A DNA stretch of 64,000 bases from an uncultured Prolixibacteraceae bacterium (GCA_937915865.1 CALGIG010000095.1:12952-76951), one strand, 5' to 3'; positions 1 to 8,352 are shown, counted from the first letter of the stretch. The notes: a model not told the origin generated them from the letters alone. Numbers and translations: made by a program.

Positions 1-179
1 AGGGAATACAAATCAGGAGTATTGTCCTCGAATTCAACAATGAGATCAATGTCGCTTTGTGCATTTTGTTCTCCCCGGGCAATCGATCCGAATACGCCTA
101 TTTTTCTTAGGTGATATTCTTTTTCAAACCGGGCTTTGTTTGAAGCAAGATAAAGCAATATTTGGCTCAGATCAATCAT
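1..179 (-). CDS. MNT-type nucleotidyltransferase, 3' end outside window
   Basis: Reading leftward from the ATG at 179, about 59 residues are visible before the window edge. They contain the motif GSIARGE followed by SDIDLIVEF, which is the GSx(10)DxD signature of minimal nucleotidyltransferases. In this family (often the antitoxin half of HEPN/MNT modules) the two Asp residues bind metal and the protein transfers nucleotides to its partner. The partner, if there is one, would lie to the left and cannot be seen. A TAnnTTTG element 18 nt upstream supports this start. The family call is firm; the antitoxin role is an inference. Confidence 0.8.
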   Translation of the reverse strand, partial: MIDLSQILLYLASNKARFEKEYHLRKIGVFGSIARGEQNAQSDIDLIVEFEDNTPDLYS

Positions 180-196
180 AATGGCTGATTTTGATT

Positions 197-204
197 CAAA
201 TATA
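197..204 (-). promoter_or_regulatory. -7 promoter element (TATATTTG) for the MNT gene
   Basis: On the minus strand the octamer TATATTTG matches the Bacteroidota TAnnTTTG consensus and ends 18 nt before the ATG at 179. No clear -33 TTG was found at the usual spacing. Confidence 0.45.
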
Positions 205-395
205 CAAGTTTTCGGCAAATTCAGTATTTTATAAATTCAGGCACTGCTAACTTGCATTTTGCTTTCCATCAGGTGAATATTCTACCGATAAAAGAATTAT
301 CTCCTGGCTGGGTTTGTTGCATTTATTTAAAGATCAGACCAAAATTTTTATTCGGCATGAAGAAAGTGGTTCGATTCCATAAAGTTGGTGACCAG

Positions 396-1217
396 TTAGT
401 GTTCTATTGTTGGACCTTGAATTGCTACCGGTGCAATCGAGCCGGTAGATTGAACTTCAGTTACAGGAGAATTGCTGACTTCATGGGTGCCGTCCGGAAG
501 ATATTTCACCGTTGGCGGAACTTTCTTCAGGTTAAACAAGTCGTAGCTTTTTTTCAAATCAGTCCAAAGGCTTACCTTATCCTTGTTTTTGCTGTATCCG
601 GAAATCAATCGGTTGTAAGTTTTGTCTTCCAGTTTTGCCGGATAAATGGTAATTCCAATCTCTTGTTGGCCAGCATTGTAAGCTTCTATGCAATACACAA
701 AAAGCTCTTTGATTTTCTCGTCGTTTATGGAGATACAGCCCGACGATTCACACCCGCCGTGAATGTAAATCAGGTTTCCCAAATGTCCCTTAGCCCCGCG
801 AATGCTGTCGGAAGTATTGGGGTAATTGATTTTCATCGACAGGTAATATTTGCTGTACGGGTTCAACTCATTAATATGGTAAAATCCTTCGGGAACCTGC
901 AAATCGCAAGAACGACGTTTTGGCCCAATTTCTCCTGAGATTTCGCACATCGGAATTTCTTTAATCAGGGTAAAAGTCGAGTCGCAAATGTTCTTTCCCC
1001 AAAGCTCAATTTTTTTCTCAGTCTTGAAAGCGCGCATATATAACCGCAGACTGTCACGCGAAATGGCATGTTCTTTCAGTGATTTGACAACCATTTTTTC
1101 TTTGGAAGAATATGCTTCTCTTACTCGGGTGTAATTCAGTTGTTTTTCCCGAAAAGTTGCCGGATTTAATTCAGGTTTTACAAACCATAGCGAGAGTAAT
1201 ATCAGTATATATTTCAT
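396..1217 (-). CDS. YkuD/YafK-like L,D-transpeptidase-fold secreted protein
   Basis: This is a 273-residue protein starting at the ATG at 1217, with a signal peptide beginning MKYILILLSLWFV. The open frame extends further upstream to 1370, but a TAnnTTTG promoter element at 1243-1250 and the signal peptide favour 1217. The catalytic motif of the YkuD fold is visible as IHGGCESSGC, with His at about 153 and Cys at about 161. The HGxC spacing is closer to the YafK/DpaA branch, which cleaves or transfers at meso-DAP of peptidoglycan, than to classical L,D-transpeptidases. It probably acts in the periplasm on peptidoglycan. It is divergent from the thioesterase gene. The exact reaction is not determined by the sequence. 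Confidence 0.8.
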   Translation of the reverse strand: MKYILILLSLWFVKPELNPATFREKQLNYTRVREAYSSKEKMVVKSLKEHAISRDSLRLYMRAFKTEKKIELWGKNICDSTFTLIKEIPMCEISGEIGPKRRSCDLQVPEGFYHINELNPYSKYYLSMKINYPNTSDSIRGAKGHLGNLIYIHGGCESSGCISINDEKIKELFVYCIEAYNAGQQEIGITIYPAKLEDKTYNRLISGYSKNKDKVSLWTDLKKSYDLFNLKKVPPTVKYLPDGTHEVSNSPVTEVQSTGSIAPVAIQGPTIEH

Positions 1218-1242
1218 TTTGAAGTTTCCGTTTTCTGCCGGG

Positions 1243-1250
1243 CAAAAATA
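1243..1250 (-). promoter_or_regulatory. -7 promoter element (TATTTTTG) of the YkuD-like gene
   Basis: TATTTTTG on the minus strand fits TAnnTTTG and lies 25 nt upstream of the ATG at 1217. It would be inside the gene if the longer upstream start were used, so it helps decide the start. Confidence 0.5.
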
Positions 1251-1346
1251 ATAATAAAAGCTTTTGTGTAAATTGGTTTTAGGATGTAGAGTCAATATTG
1301 ATTTTGTTTCTTTTTGATAAATAAGAAGTTTGACGAAGTATTTTGA

Positions 1347-1354
1347 TATTTTTG
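1347..1354 (+). promoter_or_regulatory. -7 promoter element (TATTTTTG) of the thioesterase gene
   Basis: TATTTTTG matches TAnnTTTG and lies 21 nt before the ATG at 1376. The longer open frame would start at 1343, before this element, which argues against that start. Confidence 0.5.
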
Positions 1355-1375
1355 GTAACTCAAATATCAATTACT

Positions 1376-1786
1376 ATGGAATATGTTTTTGAACTCCCGT
1401 TTAAAGTGCGCGACTACGAATGCGACTTGCAGGGTATTGTGAATAATGCGGTCTACCAGAATTACCTGGAGCATACCCGTCACGAATTTTTGGAATATGT
1501 TGGCCTGAATTTCGCCCAGATGCACGAAGAAGGTATTGATGCTGTGGTTATTCGGGTGGAAATCGATTATAAGTTCCCTTTGAAAAGTGGCGATCAGTTT
1601 GTTTGCCGCGTAAATGTGGCGCGCGAAGGAAACCTGAAGTTTGTCTTTCTGCAAGACATTTATCGTTCTTCTGATCAGAAATTGATGATAAAGGGAAAAG
1701 TAATTGCCGTTTGTGTGAATAATAAAACCGGACGACCGGTAGCACCAAAAGAATTGGTTGAGGTATTTGATCGGTACACCAATTAA
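1376..1786 (+). CDS. Acyl-CoA thioesterase, 4HBT/YbgC hotdog family
   Basis: This 136-residue protein has the hotdog-fold signature of 4-hydroxybenzoyl-CoA/YbgC-type thioesterases near the N-terminus: RDYECDLQGIVNNAVYQNYLE, in which the Asp at about 17 is the expected catalytic residue. Members hydrolyse acyl-CoA thioesters in the cytoplasm. The length is normal for a single hotdog domain. The start at 1376 is chosen because a promoter element sits at 1347-1354. The gene stands alone on the plus strand and is followed by a stem-loop. The substrate cannot be told from sequence. Confidence 0.85.
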   Translation: MEYVFELPFKVRDYECDLQGIVNNAVYQNYLEHTRHEFLEYVGLNFAQMHEEGIDAVVIRVEIDYKFPLKSGDQFVCRVNVAREGNLKFVFLQDIYRSSDQKLMIKGKVIAVCVNNKTGRPVAPKELVEVFDRYTN

Positions 1787-1796
1787 ATTAAAAAAT

Positions 1797-1829
1797 ACTG
1801 AGGGTTTCACTTAAAGTGTAGCCCTCAGT
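1797..1829. repeat. Palindromic stem-loop, copy 1 of a two-copy family
   Basis: Perfect 8-bp arms ACTGAGGG/CCCTCAGT enclose a second small hairpin, CACTT-A-AAGTG. It lies 10 nt after the thioesterase stop. There is no T-tract on the plus strand, so intrinsic termination is doubtful. The core is shared with the stem-loop at 18739-18773. Confidence 0.7.
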
Positions 1830-1843
1830 AAAATAAAAAAACT

Positions 1844-1851
1844 TACTTTTG
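1844..1851 (+). promoter_or_regulatory. -7 promoter element (TACTTTTG), methyltransferase leader
   Basis: TACTTTTG fits TAnnTTTG. If used, transcription would begin near 1858 and give a leader of about 195 nt before the ATG at 2053. The 20-25 nt upstream are A-rich with no TTG, so the match rests on the -7 element alone. Confidence 0.4.
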
Positions 1852-1902
1852 CAGCACTAAAACCCTTGGATGTTTAATTTGTGTTCGGATATTGTGAAGT
1901 AA

Positions 1903-1968
1903 ATAACTCCGGATTAATTTAATCTGAAGTTATCCCTCCGTAAACTCAGGCCAATTCCGGCGTGAGTT
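1903..1968 (+). promoter_or_regulatory. Structured 5' leader of the methyltransferase gene
   Basis: Two successive hairpins are visible in the 5' region. One is at 1903-1933 (ATAACT...AGTTAT with an inner GATTAA/TTAATC stem). The other is at 1943-1968 (AACTCA...TGAGTT with an inner GCC/GGC). Together with a long leader this could be a cis-regulatory RNA. I did not recognise any known riboswitch consensus in it. Confidence 0.3.
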
Positions 1969-2052
1969 ATTTTCATGTCTTTATTTTACAAAACAGACTG
2001 TTGAAAGATTAAATTCTTTTGACTGGCTTTAATCATTTAATATTTAAATATC

Positions 2053-2829
2053 ATGAGTAATACAGATAATACATCTATACACGAATTCGACTTTAGTTTA
2101 ATCTGCGAATATTTTTCCAGTACAAAGAGGCAAGGTCCCGGTAGTCCCGAGGCGACCCTAAAAGCGCTTAGTTTTATTAACAATTTAACTCCTGAATCGC
2201 GCATTGTTGATTTGGGCTGCGGAACTGGTGGCCAGACCATGGTTTTAGCGCAGAATGCTCCCGGGCAAATTACTGGCATCGACCTGTTCCCCGATTTTAT
2301 CAGGTTGTTTAACCAAAATGCCGAAAGGCTGAACCTTCAGAAGCGTGTAAAAGGCGAAATAGGTTCGATGGACAATTTGGCGTTTCAGGAAGAAGAACTC
2401 GACGTGATTTGGTCGGAAGGAGCTATTTACAACATTGGTTTTGTCCGCGGCCTTACCGAATGGCGAAAATTTTTGAAAACGGGCGGTTATATTGCTGTTA
2501 CTGAAGCATCGTGGTTTACTGATGAACGGCCTGAAGAAATCGAAAAGTTTTGGATGGACGCTTATCCTGAAATCGACACTATCCCGAATAAGGTAGCTCA
2601 ACTGCAAAAGGCAGGATATGTCCCGGTGGCAGCGTTTATTTTGCCCGAAAACTGCTGGACAGAGCATTATCATGTTCCGCAAATTCCTGTTCAGGAGGCT
2701 TTTCTGAAGAAGTATGCAGGCAATAAAATGGCTGAGGAATTCATCGGGTTCCAACGTTATGAAGCCGAATTGTACGCCAGGTATAAGGCATATTATGGTT
2801 ACGTATTCTATATTGGCCTGAAGATATAG
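2053..2829 (+). CDS. Class I SAM-dependent methyltransferase
   Basis: This is a 258-residue Rossmann-fold methyltransferase. Motif I is VDLGCGTGGQT at about residues 52-62, followed by the acidic motif II GIDLF and a post-I segment LDVIWSEGAIYNIGF. Proteins of this size and pattern are common single-copy genes in Bacteroidales and are described only as uncharacterised methyltransferases; the methyl acceptor is unknown. It stands alone, preceded by a roughly 195-nt leader with two hairpins and followed by a strong intrinsic terminator, so it is a monocistronic unit. No membrane segment or signal peptide is seen, so it should be cytoplasmic. Confidence 0.85.
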   Translation: MSNTDNTSIHEFDFSLICEYFSSTKRQGPGSPEATLKALSFINNLTPESRIVDLGCGTGGQTMVLAQNAPGQITGIDLFPDFIRLFNQNAERLNLQKRVKGEIGSMDNLAFQEEELDVIWSEGAIYNIGFVRGLTEWRKFLKTGGYIAVTEASWFTDERPEEIEKFWMDAYPEIDTIPNKVAQLQKAGYVPVAAFILPENCWTEHYHVPQIPVQEAFLKKYAGNKMAEEFIGFQRYEAELYARYKAYYGYVFYIGLKI

Positions 2830-2843
2830 GCTTTGCTTTTCAG

Positions 2844-2884
2844 CTGCTCCGATGAATTCCGATTTATCGGAGCAGTTTTTTTTA
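2844..2884 (+). terminator. Rho-independent terminator after the methyltransferase
   Basis: Perfect 10-bp arms CTGCTCCGAT/ATCGGAGCAG are followed directly by a run of nine T residues. Confidence 0.9.
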
Positions 2885-3065
2885 ATTATTTCTGATCGTT
2901 TTTATAAAGTTTGTTGCATACAGAAATTATATGCAGATCGTTTACTTTTTGTCTTAATATATTTTTTTTTCAGCAAAATCGCTCTAGCTTTGGAAATGCC
3001 TTAGTCAGGCTGTTGCTTGTCGATAACTAAAAATCAATTTATTTATACAACCCAAATCTTAAGAA

Positions 3066-3551
3066 ATGAAAAATTTAAAAGTGTTGTTTGTTTCTCTGTT
3101 TGTTTTATCGTTGTTCCATGTGAATGTACAGGCGCAGGATACTAAAGTCTCCAAAAGTAAAAAAACTAAAAATGCTGTGGAAAATGGGGCTACAACTGTT
3201 GAAAACGGACAAGATGCTGTTGAAAAGGGGAAAGCAACTGCCAAAAAAGGGAAGGGTGTTTTTTCTACTGTTAAATTTATGGCAACCAATCCAAAAGCTT
3301 TATTAAAAGACCCGAAGGCTGGCATAGAAGCTACGAAAGCTACTGCAAATGAAGCAAAAAGCACTGTTGATGACGCGAAGAGTACAGCTAATGATGCGAA
3401 GAGTACTGTGAATGATGCAAAAAGCACAACTAAAGGAGGTAAGGTGACTGCAAACGACACCAAAGATACTGAAACGAATACAAAAGTAGCGAAAGGAACA
3501 AAAGCTAAAAAAACAAAAAAAGAAGCTGCTCTTGACGAATCGCATTGGTAG
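3066..3551 (+). CDS. Secreted Lys/Ala-rich low-complexity repeat protein
   Basis: This 161-residue protein has a clear signal peptide ending VQAQ at residue 24. The mature part is very rich in Lys, Ala, Thr, Asp and Asn. Residues 95-122 are four tandem heptads of the type NDAKSTV, and residues 37-60 carry looser repeats around AVENG and AVEKGK. No known domain is recognised. The composition suggests an extended or helical, highly charged envelope protein, possibly hydrophilin-like, but this is only inferred. It is monocistronic and shares a bidirectional terminator with the convergent Fe-S protein gene. A similar KGIDAVENGV segment occurs at the N-terminus of the OmpA-type protein at 11249. 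Confidence 0.7.
   Translation: MKNLKVLFVSLFVLSLFHVNVQAQDTKVSKSKKTKNAVENGATTVENGQDAVEKGKATAKKGKGVFSTVKFMATNPKALLKDPKAGIEATKATANEAKSTVDDAKSTANDAKSTVNDAKSTTKGGKVTANDTKDTETNTKVAKGTKAKKTKKEAALDESHW
3348..3431 (+). repeat. Four tandem 21-bp coding repeats
   Basis: These encode four heptads, NEAKSTV-DDAKSTA-NDAKSTV-NDAKSTT, in the Lys/Ala-rich protein. The DNA copies differ at third positions, so the array is not very recent. Confidence 0.75.
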
Positions 3552-3562
3552 TGTTTGTACTG

Positions 3563-3603
3563 TTGAGGTTGTCAAAAAAGTAAAACTTTTTTGACAACCT
3601 CAA
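3563..3603. terminator. Bidirectional intrinsic terminator between convergent genes
   Basis: A perfect inverted repeat with 19-bp arms (TTGAGGTTGTC...GACAACCTCAA) and a 3-nt loop. The inner stem contains A6/T6 runs, so either strand can form a hairpin. It ends 4 nt before the stop of the minus-strand gene at 3607. Confidence 0.85.
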
Positions 3604-3606
3604 TGA

Positions 3607-4293
3607 TTATTGTTTCGCGTAACCCTTTGTCCACGGGCAATGCACCAAACATTTGAGGCAGGTGGTGCATTTTTGAACGTCAACCAGCTCGTCGCGATCA
3701 ATGCCTTTAATCCAGTTTTTGCCAGATATGGCTCCAACCTCGCATACATTTTTGCAAATTGTACAGCTTCCGCATTTTGATTGCATTTCAGTAGGATTTG
3801 CAGCCTGAAGTGGCGCGTTGGTTAAAACGGTACACATACTGATTGCGCTGCCCCATTCGCGGTTAATTAAAAGGTCGTGTTTCCCAATCCAACCTATTCC
3901 GGCTTTTAAGGCAATCGTTTTGTGTGGCAGTGGAGTCGAGTGGTTTATTGAATTGTATCTGCCGTTTTCTTCTTGATTTTTGTCGGATTGCGACCAGGCC
4001 TGGTAGCCTTGGTTTTGTAGAAATTTGGCCAGTTCGTCGGCCATTTCCCCAACTTCCTGTTCTTTCCGGCTAAATTCATCGTCGTTTTGCCGGTTGGCCA
4101 AAACCAGTTCCCGAATGTAATTTTCGTTGGAGGCTACCTCCTGAATAAATCCAGTAGAAAGGGATAAGCCAAATAAAATGGCGGTATTAAGTCCCCGGTT
4201 TTGCTCAAACGAAAATTCAGAAACATCTACAAAATGCACAAAAGCTACATGTTGTAGGGATAATATTTCCTGTATTTCTGAATCAATCGACAT
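3607..4293 (-). CDS. Short QueG-like double 4Fe-4S cluster protein
   Basis: This 228-residue protein resembles the C-terminal half of epoxyqueuosine reductase (COG1600). It has an ALKAGIGWIGKHDLLINREWGS segment and two cluster motifs, CGSCTICKNVC and CTTCLKCLVHCPW. QueG itself is usually about 300-380 residues and reduces epoxyqueuosine to queuosine in tRNA. This protein is shorter, and the usual CPT after the first cluster is CEV. It is therefore better called a QueG-like paralogue, possibly with another electron-transfer role. It is the last gene of a minus-strand run, 13 nt after the mannosidase gene, although a functional link to glycan breakdown is not obvious. Confidence 0.7.
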   Translation of the reverse strand: MSIDSEIQEILSLQHVAFVHFVDVSEFSFEQNRGLNTAILFGLSLSTGFIQEVASNENYIRELVLANRQNDDEFSRKEQEVGEMADELAKFLQNQGYQAWSQSDKNQEENGRYNSINHSTPLPHKTIALKAGIGWIGKHDLLINREWGSAISMCTVLTNAPLQAANPTEMQSKCGSCTICKNVCEVGAISGKNWIKGIDRDELVDVQKCTTCLKCLVHCPWTKGYAKQ

Positions 4294-4306
4294 GTTTCTC
4301 CAAAAA

Positions 4307-6532
4307 TTAGTGTTTTCCCGGCAAATCTTTTTCCAGAATTCCCCAAGTTTTAGTGGGCTGGCTACCCATTTTCAGAATTAATCGGCTCCCGTTCATCAGG
4401 TCGTTGTGCGTAATATACGATTTGGTGTAAGGTTTACCGTTTAATGTTGCTTCCTGAACATAGATGTTTTTCGAACTCAGGTTTTCGGCTCGAATAATGA
4501 ATTTTTTCCCATTGTCAAGGTTAATAGTACTTTGTTGCAAAAGTGGACTTATAATCAGGTACTCGCCGCCTGCCGGGTTAAACGGGTATAACCCCATTGC
4601 ATTCCACACATACCATGAACTCATGCTCCCGGTATCTTCATTGTTGATAATTCCATCGGGTTTGTCTGAGTAAAACGAGTGCATGATTTGCTGCACGGTT
4701 TCGGCAGTTTTGTAAGGTTTTCCAACGAAATGATAAAAATACGGAATGTGATGACTGGGCTGGTTGCCATGCGCATATTGCCCGATTAATCCGCCCATTC
4801 CTCCCAGATAATTATCAGTAGGGTAAGCTGTTGTGAAAAATGAATCCAGTTTGTTTGAGAATCGTTCCGGCGAACCAAAAGCTTTTATCAATCCATACGG
4901 GTCTTGTGGAACCATAAAAGTATAATGCCAGGAATTGCCTTCGGTGTACGATTCTTTGCCATTGGTGCGGTCATTAAGCGGATCGAAGCCCGGGACCCAA
5001 TTATCATTGGAATACTTGGGGCGAGCGAAGCCTGATTGAGGATCGAAAAGGTTTTTCCAATAACTGCTTCGTTGCATGAAAAGCTTGTAATCGTCGGTTT
5101 TGCCTAATTTACGCGCAACCTGGGCAATACACCAATCGTCGAAAGCATATTCAGTTGTTTTAGTAACATTGGCGGTTGAGGTTTCGAATGGCACGAAATG
5201 GAAGGTTCGGTAATCTTTTGAATTCCGAATATCCTGGTTGGCGCTGGCTTTCATCGCTTCGTAAGCTTTTTCGTAATCAAATCCGGTAAATCCTTTCAGA
5301 ATAGCATCGGCCAACACTGGTACAGCATGGTAACCAGTCATACAATGAGTTTCGCAAAAAGCCATCTCCCAAACAGGTAGTAACCCGTACTGTTCGTAAA
5401 ATGCCAGAAACGATTGCATAATTTGGGAAACTCGCTCTGTTTGTGATATTGTAAAAAGTGGATGAAGGGCACGGTAAGTATCCCAGAGCCCGTATTGCGT
5501 GAAAATTGTATTTCCCTGATGGTTTTTACCGTCGGCGCCCCGATAAGCATGATTGTAATCGTCGAACCTGGTTGGAGCAATATAGCAATGATATACTGCC
5601 GTATAAAAAATTTGAAGGAATTTGTTGTTATCCGACTGTACCTGAATTTTCTCCAACTCCTTTTCCCAAGCATCGCTGGCTTCTTTTTGCACACGGTCGA
5701 ACGACCAGTCGCGAATTTCGTTAAGTCCGGCTATCGCGCCTTCAGTATTGGCAAAGCTTATAGCAACTTTCATCAGGATTTGTTCTCTTTCACGGGTCGA
5801 AAATATAAGGCACGCTTTAACCCCCACTGCCCGAACTTGTTCTTTCGATTTAACACGGATTGAGTCGGCAAATAAAACAAGGTCGCGAATCGGTTTACTT
5901 GTCCGTACCGCAAAAAATACTCGCTTATCATCGGCGTAACCTGTTGAAAAACGGCTACCAATAAATGTGCTGTCGTTTAGTTTGCGGAATTCACATTCAA
6001 GCGGTTTTCCTCCATTGTGATATGCCAGATCGAAACGGATAATGGCTTCGTTACTTTCAGGAAAGGTATATCGATGAAATCCACAGCGTGTGGTGGTTGT
6101 TAGTTCCGCTTTAATGCGAAATTGTTCCAGGTCAACGGCGTAGTAACCAGGCGAAGCCCATTCTTGTGAGTGCGAAAATTTACTTTTGATTAATTTGGCT
6201 GAAGGTTTTTCGCCGTACATAGGCATAACCGAAATGTCGCCAGCCGGGTCGTGCGCCGTCCCGCTCAGATGTAGATGGCTAAATCCTTGTATTTCTGATA
6301 AATTGTAGTCGTATTGTTTTCCACTTTTGTAATTGAAAAAATCTTCGGACGAAGAATTACCCATATCAGGACTAAGTTGCACCATGCCAAATGGAACTGT
6401 GGCACCCGGATAACAATGTGCACCGCCGGCTGTTCCTATAAATGGATTTATATATGAAGTGAGTTTTGGTGAGTTTCCGAAACTTAGGCAAACTGAAAAA
6501 ATGAGTAGTAGAAAAGATAAAGTAGTTTTCAT
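4307..6532 (-). CDS. GH92 family exo-alpha-mannosidase, secreted
   Basis: This 741-residue protein has a signal peptide (residues 1-19) and the GH92 hallmarks. The N-terminal motif NPFIGTAGGAHCYPGATVP is followed by PFGMVQLSPD. The C-terminal catalytic region contains GIINNEDTGSMSSWYVWNAM and GLYPFNP. GH92 enzymes are calcium-dependent inverting alpha-mannosidases, mostly alpha-1,2, that trim host or fungal mannans; Bacteroidota carry many. The length is typical. It sits 7 nt after a WG-repeat gene and before the QueG-like gene, all minus. No SusC/SusD pair is present nearby, so this is not a classical polysaccharide utilisation locus. Linkage specificity is not determined. Confidence 0.93.
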   Translation of the reverse strand: MKTTLSFLLLIFSVCLSFGNSPKLTSYINPFIGTAGGAHCYPGATVPFGMVQLSPDMGNSSSEDFFNYKSGKQYDYNLSEIQGFSHLHLSGTAHDPAGDISVMPMYGEKPSAKLIKSKFSHSQEWASPGYYAVDLEQFRIKAELTTTTRCGFHRYTFPESNEAIIRFDLAYHNGGKPLECEFRKLNDSTFIGSRFSTGYADDKRVFFAVRTSKPIRDLVLFADSIRVKSKEQVRAVGVKACLIFSTREREQILMKVAISFANTEGAIAGLNEIRDWSFDRVQKEASDAWEKELEKIQVQSDNNKFLQIFYTAVYHCYIAPTRFDDYNHAYRGADGKNHQGNTIFTQYGLWDTYRALHPLFTISQTERVSQIMQSFLAFYEQYGLLPVWEMAFCETHCMTGYHAVPVLADAILKGFTGFDYEKAYEAMKASANQDIRNSKDYRTFHFVPFETSTANVTKTTEYAFDDWCIAQVARKLGKTDDYKLFMQRSSYWKNLFDPQSGFARPKYSNDNWVPGFDPLNDRTNGKESYTEGNSWHYTFMVPQDPYGLIKAFGSPERFSNKLDSFFTTAYPTDNYLGGMGGLIGQYAHGNQPSHHIPYFYHFVGKPYKTAETVQQIMHSFYSDKPDGIINNEDTGSMSSWYVWNAMGLYPFNPAGGEYLIISPLLQQSTINLDNGKKFIIRAENLSSKNIYVQEATLNGKPYTKSYITHNDLMNGSRLILKMGSQPTKTWGILEKDLPGKH

Positions 6533-6539
6533 AGTCTTT

Positions 6540-6968
6540 TCATTTTTTCGGTGAATAAATCATAACCTGCCATTTTTTGTTCAGACTAACATTAGCCCTG
6601 TCGCCATGAAAGTTATCGCAACGGTCGTAAATTGGTTGAACAACTACCTTCCCTGATTTATCGATAAAGCCAAATTTTTCGCCAATTTTTACAATGGCAA
6701 GTCCATCTGAAAAGGGTTGCGCGCCGTCAAATTGTGTTGCAATAATTTCTTTGCCTTTTTCATTTACAAAGCCATATTTCCCGTTGAGTTTCACCAGAGA
6801 CAATCCTTCCCTAAAACCCCATGCAAAATCGTATTGTGGTTGCCGAATCACTCGTTTATTCTGATCGATATAGCCGTAATGGTCATTTTCAGGAGAATAA
6901 TAGGGCGTGACTTGGGCTACTGACAGGCAACAATAGAAAATAAGAATTCCGGAAAACAATAGTTTCAT
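6540..6968 (-). CDS. Secreted WG-repeat protein
   Basis: This 142-residue protein has a signal peptide ending SVAQ at about residue 19. The mature part has three WG (KWG) repeats, visible as YGYIDQNKRVI, YGFVNEKGKEII and FGFIDKSGKVVV, each followed by the QPxYD-type turn. WG repeats build small beta-propeller-like surfaces of unknown ligand. It is shorter than most WG proteins. It is the first gene of the run with the GH92 mannosidase (7-nt gap), so it is probably co-expressed and may be an accessory periplasmic protein; that is an inference. Confidence 0.8.
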   Translation of the reverse strand: MKLLFSGILIFYCCLSVAQVTPYYSPENDHYGYIDQNKRVIRQPQYDFAWGFREGLSLVKLNGKYGFVNEKGKEIIATQFDGAQPFSDGLAIVKIGEKFGFIDKSGKVVVQPIYDRCDNFHGDRANVSLNKKWQVMIYSPKK

Positions 6969-6993
6969 TGGTTTTAGGTTAAAAATTCTGAGT

Positions 6994-7001
6994 AAAGTTA
7001 T
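6994..7001 (-). promoter_or_regulatory. Weak -7 element (TAACTTTA) of the WG/GH92 run
   Basis: TAACTTTA matches TAnnTTTG at all but the last position and lies 25 nt upstream of the ATG at 6968. Confidence 0.3.
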
Positions 7002-7049
7002 TTCTTTTTTGTTGTGCGAAAAGAAATTTTCCTGAAAATAAAATTTTGT

Positions 7050-8213
7050 TTACCTGATATTCCGGTTGTAAAAACCATTTACTTTCAATAGAAAAAATGC
7101 CAGTCCGGCCATGCAAACTACTGAGCTAATCAGGAACACCGCAGCAATTGATAAATATTGCGCGATCAATCCGGATGCAACCATGCCCAGTCCCATCCCC
7201 AAATCTAGCGCTGTATAAAGTGTTGAATTGGCTGCGCCGCGGTTTTCGCTGTTAGCCAGATTGTTTACAATGGTTTGAAAGGTGGGGAAAACTACGCCAA
7301 TGCCAAAACCGATAATTAATGCCGAAGAATAAAATGCCAACGCATTATGCCCCAAAGCCAGCCACGGGAAGCTTACAATCAGCAAACTCAGGCACAACGT
7401 AAGGATTCCTTTCGGGCCTTTGCGGTCGAATGTTTTTCCGGCAGTAATGCGTGAAGTTGCGATGCCAATGGCGAAGATCAGGAAGAACATCGATGTATTT
7501 TCTATTCCTATTTCGCGACCAAACAGGGCTATGAATGAGAGCAATCCACCGTAGGTTGTCATTATGATCAGAAGGTTAATGGATGGCAGAACCGATTTTT
7601 TATGAAACAGGTTGTGAACATTGAATTCGATGTCGCGTGTTGCAGTAAGCTTTTTAGGTAACCTGATCAAATAAGCCATGATTAAGCTTGCAAGGCTAAT
7701 AATTAATGCGGAGAGGAACAATTCTGAATATCCGCCATGATGAATGATAAAAGCGCCAACAATAGGGCCCACCGACATGCCCATTGTGGTTGAAAGTGCA
7801 AAGTACCCAATTCCTTCGCCCCTTTGAGCTGTCGGAATAATATCCACAGCAATTGTTGAACCCGATATGGTAGTTACTCCCCAGGTTAGCCCTTGCGCGA
7901 ATCTGAGGGCTATAAGTGCCGTAATACTGAATGCAACCAGGTATCCACCCAATAAACCTGTGTAAAAAATAAGTGCAAGTAAAAATACCGTTCGGCGTCC
8001 AAATTTATCGAGGGCAAAACCCGAAAAAGGTCGTATCATAACCGAGGCTATTGTGTAAGCAGCTAAAATAACACCAACCTGCGATTTGCCGGCATGAAGT
8101 TCACTAACCAGATATACAGGCAAAGCCGAAATAAGTGCGTAATAAGTAATACACATGAAGAAATTCGACAATGTCAGGAGTATAAAATCCCTGTTCCACA
8201 TTTTCTCGTACAT
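7050..8213 (-). CDS. Major facilitator superfamily transporter
   Basis: This 387-residue polytopic membrane protein starts at the ATG at 8213. The open frame runs upstream to 8297, but a promoter element at 8240-8247 lies within that extension. The loop 2-3 signature of the MFS, SGFALDKFGRRTVFLL, is present, and about 12 hydrophobic segments alternate with short charged loops. It resembles the AraJ/YfcJ-like drug/sugar efflux branch in length and pattern. The substrate cannot be assigned. It is monocistronic and sits between the WG/GH92 run and the two-component genes on the same strand. Confidence 0.85.
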   Translation of the reverse strand: MYEKMWNRDFILLTLSNFFMCITYYALISALPVYLVSELHAGKSQVGVILAAYTIASVMIRPFSGFALDKFGRRTVFLLALIFYTGLLGGYLVAFSITALIALRFAQGLTWGVTTISGSTIAVDIIPTAQRGEGIGYFALSTTMGMSVGPIVGAFIIHHGGYSELFLSALIISLASLIMAYLIRLPKKLTATRDIEFNVHNLFHKKSVLPSINLLIIMTTYGGLLSFIALFGREIGIENTSMFFLIFAIGIATSRITAGKTFDRKGPKGILTLCLSLLIVSFPWLALGHNALAFYSSALIIGFGIGVVFPTFQTIVNNLANSENRGAANSTLYTALDLGMGLGMVASGLIAQYLSIAAVFLISSVVCMAGLAFFLLKVNGFYNRNIR

Positions 8214-8239
8214 AGTTCCTGAACATTTTAAATTAATTG

Positions 8240-8247
8240 CAAAGTTA
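8240..8247 (-). promoter_or_regulatory. -7 promoter element (TAACTTTG) of the MFS gene
   Basis: An exact TAnnTTTG match, 26 nt upstream of the ATG at 8213. It rules against the longer upstream start. Confidence 0.55.
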
Positions 8248-8352
8248 AATCTGCAGAAAGTGCAGCTGTAACCCTTGACGCAACGATTTAACAACAAACT
8301 AACGTTTGCACTGTTCAGAAAGAGAAAAGCTGGGCTGAGAACAACGTGAAAT

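Noticed and set aside
252..938. Plus-strand open frame opposite the YkuD-like gene
   Set aside because: It is antisense to a gene with a catalytic motif and signal peptide, and its translation has no domain-like pattern.
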